A stretch of 64,000 bases of DNA from Saccharum officinarum (GCA_020631735.1 CM036162.1:87121852-87185851), one strand, 5' to 3'. Shown: positions 12,690 to 23,916, numbered from the stretch's first letter. The notes: generated from the sequence alone by a model not told the origin. Numbers and translations are program-made.

Positions 12690-13250
12690 CTCACCTTCTC
12701 CCCTTCTCTCTTCCTCCTTACACTTCTTCTCCTTCTTCCTTCTCCCTTCTCCTTCTCCTTCTTCCTTCTTCCTTCTCTCTTCTCCCTTCTTCTTCTTCTT
12801 CTTCTTCTTCCTTCTCCCTTCTCCTCCTTTCCTTGTCCTGCTCCCACGCCTCTCTGCCTTGGGGCTGCGGGGGCCGGGGCGCAGGGGCTACCGAGGAGCC
12901 GGGGTGGCCGCGGGGCTGCGAGGCGCCGGGGCATGGCGCGGCCGGGCGGGCTGGTGCGCGGGGCTCGACGCGGCTGGGGCGCCGGGGCGGGCGGGCCGGG
13001 GCGCGGTCGGGGCGCCGGGACGGGCGGGCAGGGGCGCGGCGCGGCCGGGCGCTGGGGCGGGCCACGGCGTGGTCGGGGCACCGGGGCGGGCGGGCCGGGG
13101 CGTCGGGGCGCGGCGCGGCCGGGCGAGCGGGCCGGGGTGCGGGCGCAGGGGAGAGGGGCGGCGGCGCTGCGGACAGGGGAGGGGCCGGCGGCGGCACTGC
13201 GGGAAGGGGAGGGCGTGGCGGCGGCGCTGCGGGCAGGGGAGGCGGGCGAG
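12690..13250. repeat. Pyrimidine tract followed by an extremely G-rich tract
   Basis: Positions 12690-12836 are almost pure C/T on the + strand, with CTT and CTCCTT runs. Positions 12840-13250 are G/C-rich with many GGGG and GGCGGG runs. This composition creates long open frames on both strands (up to about 300 codons), which are artefacts of base composition. The stretch lies in the 5' part of the CACTA element. Confidence 0.8.
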
Positions 13251-13309
13251 TGGAGTGGAGAGAGAGAGGTAGAAATGGGCCGGCCCAATCTTTTTAGTTT
13301 AAAGTCCTT

Positions 13310-14495
13310 TGCCGACTGCTCCCCGATATAGGCAGTCAGCAAAGGCACTGAACAATATTTTAATATAATCTCTTTGCCGACTGCCCTAGACCAAGGCAGT
13401 TGACAAAGAATTTTTGTGTTTTTCCCCCTTTTTTGCAGCCGCAACTTGCTCTTAATTTTTTGAAATTTTTAACATAGGTTCCACATGTGATAACATTAAA
13501 TCTCAAAAAGTTTTGTGATTTTTTGACTTTTTTTGATATATTTCGTTAATTAATTTCTTTAAATTGAATTTTTCACTGCATAATCCAACTTTGAACTGTA
13601 GGTGCATGAAATAGTAAAACTTAGCCATTCGAAAAATGATATTCATGTTGAAGAATGTATTCTGAGGTCATATCCAAAAACTCACCTAAAATTTTGAAGT
13701 CCTTGTCCACGGAACATGACCATCCAAGTGTGGTAGAAGTGATTTTTAATTATATAAAATTCAAACGAAATCGGAAATTTACGAAACTTGTTGATAACAT
13801 GACACCTCAACAAGTTTCGTAATTTTTCGATTTCGTTTGAATTTTATATAATTAAAAATCACTTCTACCACACTTGGATGGTAATGTTCCGTGGACAAGG
13901 ACTTCAAAATTTTAGGTGAGTTTTTATATGGCCTCAAAATACATTCTTCAACATGAATATCATTTTTCGAATGTCTAAGTTTTGCTATTTCATGCACCTA
14001 CAGTTCAAAGTTGGGTTATGCAGCGAAAAATTTAATTTAAAGAAATTAATTAACGAAATATAGCAAAAAAAGTCAAAAAATCACAAAACTTTTTAAGGTT
14101 CACACTTATTGCATGTGGAGGCTAGAAAAAAACTTTGACCAAGTTTAGAGCAAGTGACGACGTCGAATGTCCAAAATCTAAATTCAAATTTCAAAAATAA
14201 AAAAGGAGTCTTTGTCGACTGCTTGACGGCAAGGCATGTGGCAAAGGGGACGGCGATGGGCGCCCCGCCACCTTTGCCACCTGCTTTTCTTTGCCACCTG
14301 CTAGACAGTCGGCAAAGGATGTCTTTGCCGACTGCTAGGAATGGCCGACAGCTGAGGAAATAATGGCAGTCGGCAAAGACTCCTTTGCCGACCGCTCATT
14401 GGGGCGGTCGGCAAAGAGCATGTTTGCCGACTGCCCTGTATTTGGCAGGTGGCAAAGGGTACTAGCAGTCGGCAAAGCCGAGTTTTCCTGTAGTG
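13310..14495 (-). repeat. CACTA subterminal repeat arrays and terminus
   Basis: The 13-mer CTTTGCCGACTGC and its reverse complement alternate about a dozen times, at 13310-13410 and 14212-14480, often as small head-to-head pairs. Subterminal motifs of this kind bind the transposon's own regulatory protein in En/Spm. The terminal CACTACAGGAAA is at 14484-14495 on the minus strand. Confidence 0.85.
13440..14155. repeat. Long palindrome, arms of about 350 bp, 12-nt spacer
   Basis: The arms (about 13440-13794 and 13807-14155) are reverse complements with few differences near the centre and more at the outside. The spacer is TAACATGACACC. The palindrome is flanked on both sides by CACTA subterminal repeats, as if two 5' ends of the element were joined head to head. 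A transcript crossing it would fold into a long hairpin. Confidence 0.9.
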
Positions 14496-16768
14496 TACTG
14501 TTTCCTTTTCCGTCAAAGTGAGTGGTGTGCCGACTCAAGTTTTTAGACCCACGTGTGGGATAAAGCAGGGTGACCCCATTTCACCCTACCTCTTTTTGTT
14601 ATGCTCGGAAGGTCTTTCATGCCTCCTAAAATCAATTGGTCCAATGCATCTTGCTAGGAGTGTTAGAGTTGGTGTTTACTCCCCTTGATTTCGCATCTTC
14701 TTTTTGCGGATGACAGTATTGTATTTACAGAAGCGTCGCAAACAGGGGCCAAGCGGTTGATGGAGATTCTGCATATCTATAATCGTGGCTCTGGACAATT
14801 GGTGAATCGAGAGAAATCTGCAGTGTTTTTCAGTAAGAATTGTCCAGATGAAATGAGATCGGTTGTGTGCGACACTCTGAACGTACACAAAGTGGTGTTA
14901 GCTGAACGGTACCTTGGGCTACCAACCGAGGCGGGAAGGAATCTGAGTGGCCTTTTTGAATTTTTACCGGCTCAAATACGAGGTAAAATTGATGGTTGCT
15001 ATAATCGGGATGCAAGCTGTGCAGGACGAGAGGTACTGCTCAAGTCGGTGGCACAAGCGGTACCGACGCATTCCATGAGCTGTTTTCTTCTCCCAGTCAG
15101 TACATGTAACAAGATGAGATCCGCCATAGCAAATTACTGGTGGAGCAGTTCGGCGGACAATCGCCGTATGCACCGGATGAAATGGGACAATTTGACGAAG
15201 CCAAAAAAACAAAGGTGGAATGGGCTTTCGTGATCTAAGATGCTTCAATCTTGCTATGCTCGGGAAGCAAGGTTGGCGCCTCTTAATTCGGGCTGATTCT
15301 CTTTGTGCACGAGTGCTGAAGGGTCGCTATTTCCATGATTCAGACTTCGTGCATGCAAGGAGGAAGAAACATGCGAGCAACACTTGGCGGGCAATACTGG
15401 CCGGAAGGGAAGCCTTGCAGACCGGTTTGGTCAGAAGAGTGGTAGATGGTGTATCGACAGAAATTTGGACTGACAAATGGCTCTCCAACCATTTTGATGG
15501 GTGCCCGATCACGCCAATGGACAGGCAGGGACTGATGGAGGTTTCTGAACTGCTCACAGAATCTGGGAAGTGAAATGAGGTGTTGATTAGGGAGCACTTT
15601 TTCCCTATTGATGCTGAAGCTTTACTATGCCAACCAAGAGGACGGAATGGGCATGATTACTGGGCCTGGGAGCCTGAGAGGTCGGGGATTTATTTTGTGC
15701 GCTCAGCATACAAACTGTTGTATAAAAAAGAAGTCAGAACCCATTGGGGATCAAGCGCCTAATTCCTCCTCTGATGGTCCATGGAAAATAATTTGCAGAT
15801 TGCCGATCCCTCCGAAGGTAAAAGTCTTTTGGTGGCGAGTGATTCACGAATTCTTATCGGCAAGACATATTATCTGGAAACGGCATATTGAGCTGGTTCC
15901 TTTCTGTGAAGTGTGTGGGGGCTCCAGAAGAATCAATTTGCCATGTTTTACTGGAATGTTCCATTGCTAAGGAATTTTGGTACCAGGTAAGGGTTGGGAT
16001 AGGAGTGAAAATACCCAAACTGAACCCGCTAACTTGGGCAACAGACATTATATCTGGAGTGTGTCAAGAGAAGGATTTAGCAGTGTTTTTGTGCGGTATG
16101 TGGGCACTGTGGATGAGAAGAAACAAAAGGCGCCATGATGAACATTTGATCAGATTGCAGAAAGCTGTAGAATGGGTGAAGGATACTGCTTTTGATCTCT
16201 GGAATTTGAGCCATCAGCTGATATCCAAGGGACCAGCGCAAGAGATGCAGAGGTGGAGAAACCCAGCACCGGGATGGCATAAGGTCAACACTGACGCTGC
16301 TCTTCATATGAATGATTCTTGTGGGGCGTCGGCATGTGTTATTCGAGACCACCAAGGGTTGTTCAGAGCGGCGCAAGCACAGTGGTATGTCAAGGGTCTT
16401 GATGCCTACACGATGGAAACCATATCCTGTAGGGATGGCCTGAACTTGGCAAGAAGAATTGGTGTGCAAAAGGTGATGCTTGAGATTGATTGCCTGGAGC
16501 TTATCAATTTGTGGAACAAGAAGGATACGCAATGCTCCATTGTTGACCCGTTGCTGAAGGAAATAGATGTTATAAGACTTGCCTTTCATGTTTTTTCTTT
16601 TCCTTATGTTAATAGATATTGTAATAAAGTAGCACATATTTTGACGAAAGTTTCGGACACACACCGTATGGAGATGTGGCATGTAACTCCGGAGTGTGTG
16701 TCCAACTTGATACTGTCAGAGACTTCGGCCGGTTGATTTTATAAAAGGCAAGCAAGTCAAAAAAAAAG
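14496..16768 (+). pseudogene. L1-type LINE, 3' half: reverse transcriptase, zf-RVT, RNase H
   Basis: The reading frame enters directly from the CACTA edge as TVSFSVKVSGVPTQVF, followed by RPTCGIKQGDPISPY and FADDS (the reverse transcriptase active-site region at about 14710). Downstream are the zf-RVT region (VFWWRVIHEF, about 15829-15990, ending in a CEVCG..EES..H..L.C pattern) and an RNase H domain (NTDAAL..., D/E/D residues, 16290-16620). Frameshifts near 14680, 15225, 15770 and 15915 and in-frame stops near 15571 and 15760 make it non-functional. A short poly-A at 16759-16767 marks the 3' end. The endonuclease and 5' reverse transcriptase part should lie beyond the CACTA, left of the window. 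Confidence 0.9.
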
Positions 16769-16903
16769 GCTTTGCTGTTCGGCCTGATGTCGGGTCTTGG
16801 GGGGGAGGGGCGGCTTCAGCGGCTCGGTTTTTTTCACTGGAATTTTAAAACCCTGGCCCAAAAATTAAATAGGCCTAAGCACGATCGGTATTCGGTCACG
16901 AGC
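16769..16903. other. LINE 3' flank, no gene
   Basis: A short G-rich and T-rich stretch between the LINE poly-A and the hAT MITE target duplication. Nothing recognisable. Confidence 0.5.
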
Positions 16904-17177
16904 AGGGATGAAAACGGTACAGATATTTTCCGACCGTATTCGAGACCGAATCCGTTTAGAGGGGTTTTAATCCGTCCGTATCCGAGTCCGGATATTTAAC
17001 ATCCGATACCGTATTCGTATCCGAATATTTAAATCATATATTTATGATGTCGATATCCAATCGTATCCTATCCGTCATTTTTATACTATCCGTATTCGAA
17101 TCCGAATCCGAACATAAATACGAAAACAAATACGATATCAGTGATATCCGTCCGTATCCAATCCGTTTTCATCCCTA
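16904..17177 (+). mobile_element. hAT-type MITE, copy 1 (274 bp)
   Basis: Terminal repeats are CAGGGATGAAAACGG at the left and the complement of TAGGGATGAAAACGG at the right. A perfect 8-bp target duplication, GTCACGAG, is present at 16896-16903 and 17178-17185. The interior is rich in CCGTAT and TCCGAATC motifs. The 8-bp duplication and TIR fit hAT. A second copy in opposite orientation is at 31396-31670. Confidence 0.92.
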
Positions 17178-17185
17178 GTCACGAG

Positions 17186-18199
17186 CACAGGACGACTCTC
17201 AGAACGTACAATGACGGGAGTGACCGACCGGGCGGTGACACGTGGTTGGTGCTGTCGATCAGGACGCCGGCTCGAGTACGGAGATCCCCTTCTTGTGTGC
17301 GGGGACAGGAGCTCTGAGCCGGGATCTGGCTGATCGGTAGCCTCCACGTCCACGGTTCACGTTCCCGCAACGGGAAGAAGGCTGGACGCCCGGACCATAA
17401 GGAAAGCAAGGGTTTTAGACGAGGTGCGCTGAAACGCGGACGCCGCCGCACACTGGGCCTGGGGACGACGTGCCGCCTGCTGCTAGTGCCAGGCCGCAGG
17501 AACCACGCGTGGTTCTCGTGCCCCGGTAGCATACTCGGCGCCGAGCATGCCAGTGACATGTGGCAACGTGCATGTTGCTGCACGCACGCTACGTGAATTA
17601 ATTGCTCAACGTGCTGCACCTGCACCTCGCCGTCTAGTCCACGGTATCTTCCAGTGTTAAATTATACGTGTATAATATGGCTCAACGCGCGTCACGCGTG
17701 CTGACAAAAACAAATGCGTTGTACATCGAGCATTATTACGGCACGTAACGCCGTTGTTTTGCCGTCTATTTTGGTTAAATTAACCAGAGTTTCCTCGCTA
17801 AACGAGCAGAAAAAAAACGCCTCCCGTCGTGCGACGAGCCTGACTCGGCGACTCGTGTGCTCCCAGAGTACACAACGACTTCCACTTCCACCACCTTTGT
17901 ATAAGTGAGCATCCGTACGTACTGCTTCATCCGGTTCCGTGGAAGATGCGTCCAGCTCTCTGAGGAGATAAGCGAGGTGATAAAGAAACGAGTGGATCTG
18001 AAAGAGAAGCGATGAGAAAAGACAACACAAGGGATAACGAAACGAGTGGATGAACATGATAGGCATGTCACTTTTTTGTTTATTAGTATATATATTGTGA
18101 CCACAAAAAGTTATACTAGAATATGTAATTGCATTATATTTTATTTAATAAATTATTAAAATGCTATTATATTAAATTAATATATTTATTATAAGTGTT
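17186..18199. other. Intergenic, no gene recognised
   Basis: Low-repeat sequence of mixed GC. Frames of up to 148 codons show no family features. It contains several ACGTG-type words near 17570-17660 and an AT-rich end. It may be old flanking sequence of the MATE locus, displaced by the mini-CACTA insertion. Confidence 0.4.
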
Positions 18200-18433
18200 G
18201 TTATGGTATTAATGCCAGTCAAACTTTCTTAAGTTTAAATAGAGTTATAGAAAAAATATTAGCAACAATTGTGTCTCCAAATAAGTTTAGTATAAAAATA
18301 GATTGAACGATCTACCTAATGATACTAATTATGTACTATAAATATTAGTATTTTCTTGTATATATTTGGTCAAAGTAAAAAACGTTTGACTGCTTAGGAA
18401 GCGAGAAGGACACTTATTTTGGGATGAAGGGAG
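18200..18433 (-). mobile_element. Stowaway-like MITE remnant
   Basis: The right end reads TTTTGGGATGAAGGGAG followed by TA, the reverse complement of the CTCCCT..C end typical of Stowaway (Tc1/mariner) MITEs. The interior has the usual GGTCAAA and GTTTGACT words. The left terminus is not recognisable. Confidence 0.55.
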
Positions 18434-18815
18434 TATTAATGATTTAAAAAAATATTGTAGTTAAATTTTCCTATACTAATCTCATTTGTATCAAAGAAGC
18501 AATACAAAGATCTTATTCACGCTACTACACAAAATCTTTTGCGAGGCATTTTCAAATTGGCCTCGGAGGCGGGCGGGCCGGTTGCCTGCCTCGGTTATTC
18601 ATGGCAGGGCAGTGGACCCAGCAGCCGCCTCGGTTAATGCTTAACCGAGGCGGGCAATGTAAAATAACCACCTCGGTTAATGCCAATTAATCGAGGCGAG
18701 CATTGTAAGATAACCACCACGGTTATTATATTTTCGGAGGTGGGCACGCTATATGGCCCGCTCCGGAAAATAGTGGCCCAGACAGCCCTTATCTTAGCCC
18801 GATATCACGTTTGAG

Positions 18816-18823
18816 TATATATA
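18816..18823 (+). promoter_or_regulatory. TATA-like box inside the mini-CACTA
   Basis: TATATATA is followed within about 25 bp by TTAGGGTTTC and a CTCTCC-rich leader, a layout common in plant core promoters. It could drive the repeat-containing frame starting at 18928, or be residual captured promoter DNA. Position is the only evidence. Confidence 0.4.
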
Positions 18824-19113
18824 CAGTGACTTAGTTAGGGTTTCACTCAGCCTCTCCCTCCCTCTCTCTCTCTCCGTTTGCGCGCCCGCCCTATCTTCAC
18901 CCAAGCGCGCGCAGCGCTCCCTCCCCCGTGCTCGCGCGACCACTCTCTCTCCCTCTCCCTCTCCATAGCCGACAAGCAGGGCGGCACCCCTCCCTCTTCC
19001 CCGTGCGTCGCTCTCCCCCATGCGGCACTCCATCTCTTCCCCGTGCAGCGCTGCCCCTCCCTCTCCACAGCTGGCAGGCAGGGCGGCACCTCTCCCTATC
19101 CATCTCCCGTCGT

Positions 19114-19371
19114 GGATCCAGCGAGGAGGAGTCTGCTGGTGGCGGATCCGGCGGGGAGGAGCTCTCCGGTGGCGGATCCGGCGAGGAGGAGTCCGCTGGT
19201 GGCGGATCCAGCAAGCACAAGCCCGCCGGCGGTGGATTCGGCGCGGAGCAGTATGCTGGCGGTGGATTTGACGCTGAGAAGTTTGCTGGCGGCGAATCTG
19301 GCGCGGAGGAGTCCCCTGGCGGCGGATCTAGCGAGCACGAGCGCGCTGGCGGCGGATCCGGCAGGGAGGAC
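19114..19371 (+). repeat. 30-bp tandem repeat, about 8.6 units
   Basis: Units start at 19114 and every 30 bp thereafter, of the form GGATCCGGCGAGGAGGAGTC plus ten more bases. The frame that starts with ATG at 18928 and runs to 19488 (186 codons) translates them as a decapeptide GSGEEESAGG with variation. The other frames also stay open, so coding is unproven. The repeat ends inside the mini-CACTA. Confidence 0.85.
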
Positions 19372-19693
19372 GCAGCTCCAGCGTGCGAGCGGATGCGCGT
19401 GACGCGGCGACGGATCCAGGCCCAGATCCATGCCCAGTTTGGGCTGTGGACTTTTTCATTTTTTTCATTTTTTTATTTGATTAATTGAGGCGGGCATTTG
19501 GACCGCCTTGGATAAGGCCACGATTAACCGTGGCCTTTCCACCGAGGCGGTTGACTTCCCGCCACGGTTAAGTATTCTGTAGTAGTGTCATACTTAACCT
19601 TGGTTGCATGCATTAAACAGTTCTTAACAATCCACAACACAAGCCATTCGTGCGGGCTTCATAAATTGCGTGGAGAAGACTCGCCGATCGAGC

Positions 19694-22600
19694 ATGGAGA
19701 GTCAGAGCGATGTCCCGCTCCTCCTGAAGCTCCCGCGGCCGCCGCCGGAGAAGAGGGGAGGAGGCAAGATCCAGTTCCCTGGCGAGGGAGGTGTGGGAGG
19801 AGTCCAAGAAGCTGGGGGAGGTGGTCGGCCCGGCCGTCTTCATGAACCTGGTGTTCTCCTCCATGAACCTCGTCAGCCAGTCCTTCGCCGGCCACCTCGG
19901 CGACCTCGATCTCGCCGCCTTCTCCATCGCCAACACCGTAGTAGACGGCTTCAACTTTGCCATGCTGGTAGGTGCATACAGATTACAGACGCTTCTCTTG
20001 CTGCCTAGCTGTATCTGCTCTCTCGTTGTAATGTGTGAGATCGAAATCTATCCACCATTGACCTCCACTACTCCAGCATCCAATGAAGGCATCGGCTTCT
20101 CTGGGCAGAGCATGCTTTTTTTTTTGGGGTGAATGGACTAGAAGAGAGAACATTACATACCATTGACTCACTGTTCCATAGGATTCAGAGTGTTATCGTC
20201 GTCGAACTACATAACGACGCAGTTGTGCCAACAATCTCTGTAGTTTCTACAAGGATGGATTTTATGGCTTTACGTAAAAAACGTAGGAGCAGTAGGAAAA
20301 AAAAGCAGGAATCCAACATCTTGGGTACTGAATTCCAATAGTCAATTGAAAATGCAAAAAGTACACAATGCGTTATTTCTAATCCATAAAAGGTAAAAAA
20401 ATGTTTATCACATTTAACTTTGCAATTCTTGGGTATTCAATTCGAAGAGTGGATTGAAAATGCAAAAAGTACACCATGCATTATTTGCAATCCGTCATAT
20501 TTCCTTTGGTAAAAGAGGTTTATCACATTTAACTGTGCACAGTCTTAGATGAATATTTTCATCACTATTGCAATTACTAATTGGAGGCCCCTGTAGAGTC
20601 TCCACATTAATGCTCGCAAGATGAAGTAAACAAATAAGACCTAGAAATTCTCACAAAAATTAGAGATCCGGTCATCAATTCAGTAAACCATCAATAATAT
20701 AGTAATTAAAAAATAAAAAACTAGACCAACCTAGAAGTAACTAATGATATCTTACTAAGAAGAAAATAGCACCTAAATTCTCCTCAACGCATCAATGATA
20801 ATAACTACTACTATGGGATCTCTTCTATTTTGTAAAAGTTACCACATCTGCCACCATGACAAACAAATAAAATAATCCAACAAATTTGTATCCAATTTAT
20901 TTACCTTTCTCACTATAAAACCTAATCTAAAATGACCATCTAAATTACCTACCCAGCCATTATGATAAATAATCTACGTAACCCCTTCAATTTGCATTTA
21001 AACTGCATGGTTATGCTATTCCTGAACTTGAACTAAAAATATCCCCTGGAATCTACATCTGAATTACTAAATATGCTATTGTGATTTTTTAAAATATCCA
21101 TAAATCATACAAAATAATTTATGTAAGTTGTTAGTTTAGATAAATTTATACGTTTAACTTTTATGATATATCGAAATTAAAAGTATAACTTTAAGCACTC
21201 TATTTTTTTTAATAAAAACACTACTACACAATTGAATTTTTGATAGAGGAATTTGCCCCACTAACTGGAGTGCTCTGTCAGCTTGGCATGGCGAGTGCAA
21301 CGGAGACGCTGTGCGGCCAGGCGTACGGGGCAAAGCAGTACCACATGCTGGGCATCTACCTGCAGCGCTCGTGGCTCGTTCTCTTGGCCTTCGCTGCGCT
21401 GCTCGCTCCGGTCTACGTCTTCAGCGGGCAGCTGCTCGCCGCGTTCGGCCAGCCCGCCGAGCTGTCGCGCGCGGCGGGCTCGGTCAGCATGTACTTCCTG
21501 CCGTCGCACTTCATGTACGCCATCCATCTGCCAGTCATGACGTTCCTGCAGTGCCAGCGCAAGAACTGGGTCCCCGCGGTTGCCACGGCGGTGGTGTTCG
21601 CCGTGCACGTCGCCGCCACCTGGCTCCTGGTGAATTATCTCGGGCTCGGGATCTTTGGTGTGGCCATGGCGTTCAACCTCTCCTGGGTGGTCTTGGCAGC
21701 GCTGCTGCTCTCGTACGCCCTCGGCGGCGGGTGCCCGGAGACGTGGAGTGGCTTCTCTGCGTCGGCGTTCGTGGACTTGAAGGAGTTTGTTACGTTGTCT
21801 GCGTCCTCGGGTGTCATGGTGTGCTTGGAGAATTGGTACTACCGGATATTGATTTTCCTCACTGCTTACATGAAGAGTGCAGAGCTAGCCGTGGATGCAC
21901 TGTCTATCTGGTAGGTCGACAATCTCGTGCCGCCTTTTTATTTACCAAGAAATCTCAAACTGGTTGATCTCACAGAGTGCATTTTACTGTTTCTTCATTT
22001 TTCCTTCGCTTGAAGCCTTGAACAGTATGAGTTTGACCGGATGGGAGATGATGATTCATATGGGATTCTTAGAAGGCACTGGGTAAGCAACTAAATGACA
22101 TAACTGTAATACTATCTATCTAACAGCACTCGCAAAGAGTTAAACAGTTCCTTCTTTATTGTTTACAAGGGTGAGAGTAGCCAATGAACTCGGGGCGGCC
22201 AATGGAAACGGTGCAAGATTTGCGACAATCGTATCAACAGCAATATCCTTTCTGATCAGCCTCTTCGCTAGTTTTCTGGCACTGATTTTCCACAACAAGC
22301 TGGCTGTGATCTTCTCATCAAATGGGGCTGTGATAGATGCAGTGGATAACATTTCCGTTCTGCTGGCCCTCACCGTCCTTCTGAATGGGATCCAACCTGT
22401 GCTCTCTGGTATGCCCTCCGAAATAAGACATACACATGGTGGCGTAACGCTTGATTTAGAGTAGTTTATTTATGGGTTTTCCCTTGGCATTAATTTTCCT
22501 TAGGAAGATTACCATCATTTTTTGATTCTTGTTACAATTGCAGGAGTTGCTATTGGTTCAGGGTGGCAAGCTCTAGTTGCTTATGTGAACGTTGGGAGTT

Positions 22601-23023
22601 ACTACTTGATTGGTGTTCCTCTTGGTGTTCTGCTAGGATGGTGTTTCAACTATGGCGTCCCTGTATGCATCTGTACAACTACAAAATAAATTTTTTTTTT
22701 TGGCGAAACAGTACAACTACAAAATAAATTGTTGAGAACAACATGGGATTTATGTGTTCTATATACTTACTTAGTCTGCAATTTGTGTAGGGCATCTGGG
22801 CCGGAATGATTAGTGGCACAACAATGCAGACTCTAATTCTGGCACTGATCACCCTTCGATGCGATTGGAATAAGGAGGTTCTTTTTTTTTCTCTTCAACG
22901 ATATTGCCATAAACTCATTTCGCACTACATGATTGATCTTGGGTTCCGATGACTCCCTGTCTTTCGGTTTTGCAGGCACTGAAAGCTGGTAACAGAGTGC
23001 GGCAATGGAGTAGCACCAAGTGA
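19694..23023 (+). CDS. MATE (DETOXIFICATION-type) efflux transporter, exon-1 frameshift
   Basis: Seven exons fit GT-AG rules: 19694-19967, 21282-21910, 22026-22082, 22170-22408, 22544-22662, 22791-22877 and 22976-23023. The product would be about 480 residues, the usual size of plant MATE carriers, which export organic compounds across the plasma or vacuolar membrane in exchange for H+ and span the membrane 12 times. Family marks are [16 protein letters not shown] before helix 1, [63 protein letters not shown] and [14 protein letters not shown]. Exons 2-7 are in phase. In exon 1 the ATG frame ([12 protein letters not shown]...) does not continue into the WEESKK frame. The shift lies near 19770-19785, and the other frame has a stop near 19722. 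The summed exons leave one base over. This is either an inactivating indel or an assembly error. Intron 1 is unusually long (1.3 kb). Confidence 0.85.
20322..20535. repeat. Two-unit tandem duplication (about 108 bp) in MATE intron 1
   Basis: The words AAAATGCAAAAAGTACAC and TTTATCACATTTAACT recur about 108 bp apart with several substitutions, so this is an old duplication. The rest of intron 1 is AT-rich with no recognisable element apart from a T-run near 20115. Confidence 0.7.
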
Positions 23024-23916
23024 GCTTGGAGCCTTTATGCCATGACAGAGAAGTAACGACTTTTATTCGCTGTAGTCTATATCTTACTTCCAATGGTCAC
23101 TTCATCCGTGTAAGGCGTACGTAGGTAATTTTAGTGTTGTACCAAGGCAAATTTTTCTAATTTTATTAACCAATTTATGTTTTTATAACGAAACAGTTTA
23201 TTATATCGAAAAGATACAATAGCACTAAAATCACTTTCAGTCTCTACACAACTAGGGTGTACACAGCCTAGGACAATAAAAAAAGATATGCCAATACATC
23301 TTGTCACAGTAAGCTACAACACATAACTTAGTCTTTATTCTATCCACCGACATGACGAGATCAAGGCTCTCTAAAATCAACGTCTCCACGAAGGACATGA
23401 CACACACGCACCATCGTTGCCATTGCCATGATCCATGATCGAACCAGTGAAGGCTAGGCCATAGATTTTCATTCTATAGAGAAAATTCCTCACTTTGAAG
23501 AATATTACTTATACTGGGTTGGCTAAAATTCCTCACTTTGAAGAATGTTACTTATAATAGGTTGGCTAAAGCATCTCCTCTAAATAGAGCATATAAATCA
23601 AACTTCTGAGTCTTTCATAAGTATCTAGAGACCACTCAATCTCATAGACTGTAACTAGCAGTTAAACTCACATAGTTGTGTTCCTCAAAGATGTTCTATA
23701 AGGCAACATTTTTGCTTTATCATGCCACTTGGAACACATTAAGGTAAAAACCAATCTACCTTACAGAAAAAAAGACATGCATCTCAGACGATATGGACCT
23801 TGTTAAGGGTCTTTCCTCACAATCTACTACTAGCTTGTTTCACCATCCTACTTCACGGGATCTTCGGTTATACAGGACAAGTTACCACTATGATAGATTT
23901 CACGTGATTCTCAAGC
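23024..23916. other. MATE 3' flank and Copia 3' region, no gene
   Basis: Nothing coding is recognisable. Near 23490-23580 a stretch of about 50 bp (CCTCACTTTGAAGAATRTTACTTATA core) is tandemly duplicated. The part next to 23917 is downstream of the Copia RNase H on the minus strand and may include a decayed 3' LTR, but I could not find its edges. Confidence 0.45.

Larger units (their letters stand above)
11604..14495 (-). mobile_element. CACTA transposon, 5' part (rest cut off by the LARD-like insertion)
   Basis: The minus strand begins at 14495 with CACTACAGGAAAACTCGG, the terminal repeat of a CACTA (En/Spm) element. Subterminal CTTTGCCGACTGC units follow in both orientations, then a long palindrome, a GC-rich leader, a minisatellite and the start of a TNP2 transposase. 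The LARD-like element is inserted in that gene at 11603, so the remainder of this transposon must lie left of the window. The 3 bp after the terminus (TAC, 14496-14498) should be its target duplication, within a LINE. Confidence 0.85.
18520..19587 (-). mobile_element. Non-autonomous mini-CACTA (1,068 bp) upstream of the MATE gene
   Basis: The right end on the minus strand is CACTACTACAGAATACTT and the left end on the + strand is CGCTACTACACAAAA. The flanking 3-bp TCA (18517-18519 and 19588-19590) is the target duplication. Subterminal CCTCGGTTAA and TTAACCGAGGC units are arranged as small hairpins. There is no transposase. The interior holds a TATA-like run, a CT-rich leader and a 30-bp repeat. 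The element ends 107 bp before the MATE start codon. Confidence 0.88.

Noticed and set aside
12507..13444. Open frames of 274 and 300 codons on opposite strands
   Set aside because: They arise from the minisatellite, the CT-rich tract and the G-rich tract. Protein is Pro/Arg/Ala or Gly/Arg rich with no family feature.
17179..18104. Minus-strand frames of 148, 124 and 109 codons
   Set aside because: No recognisable domain, no splice-compatible partners and no homologous copy in the window to support them.
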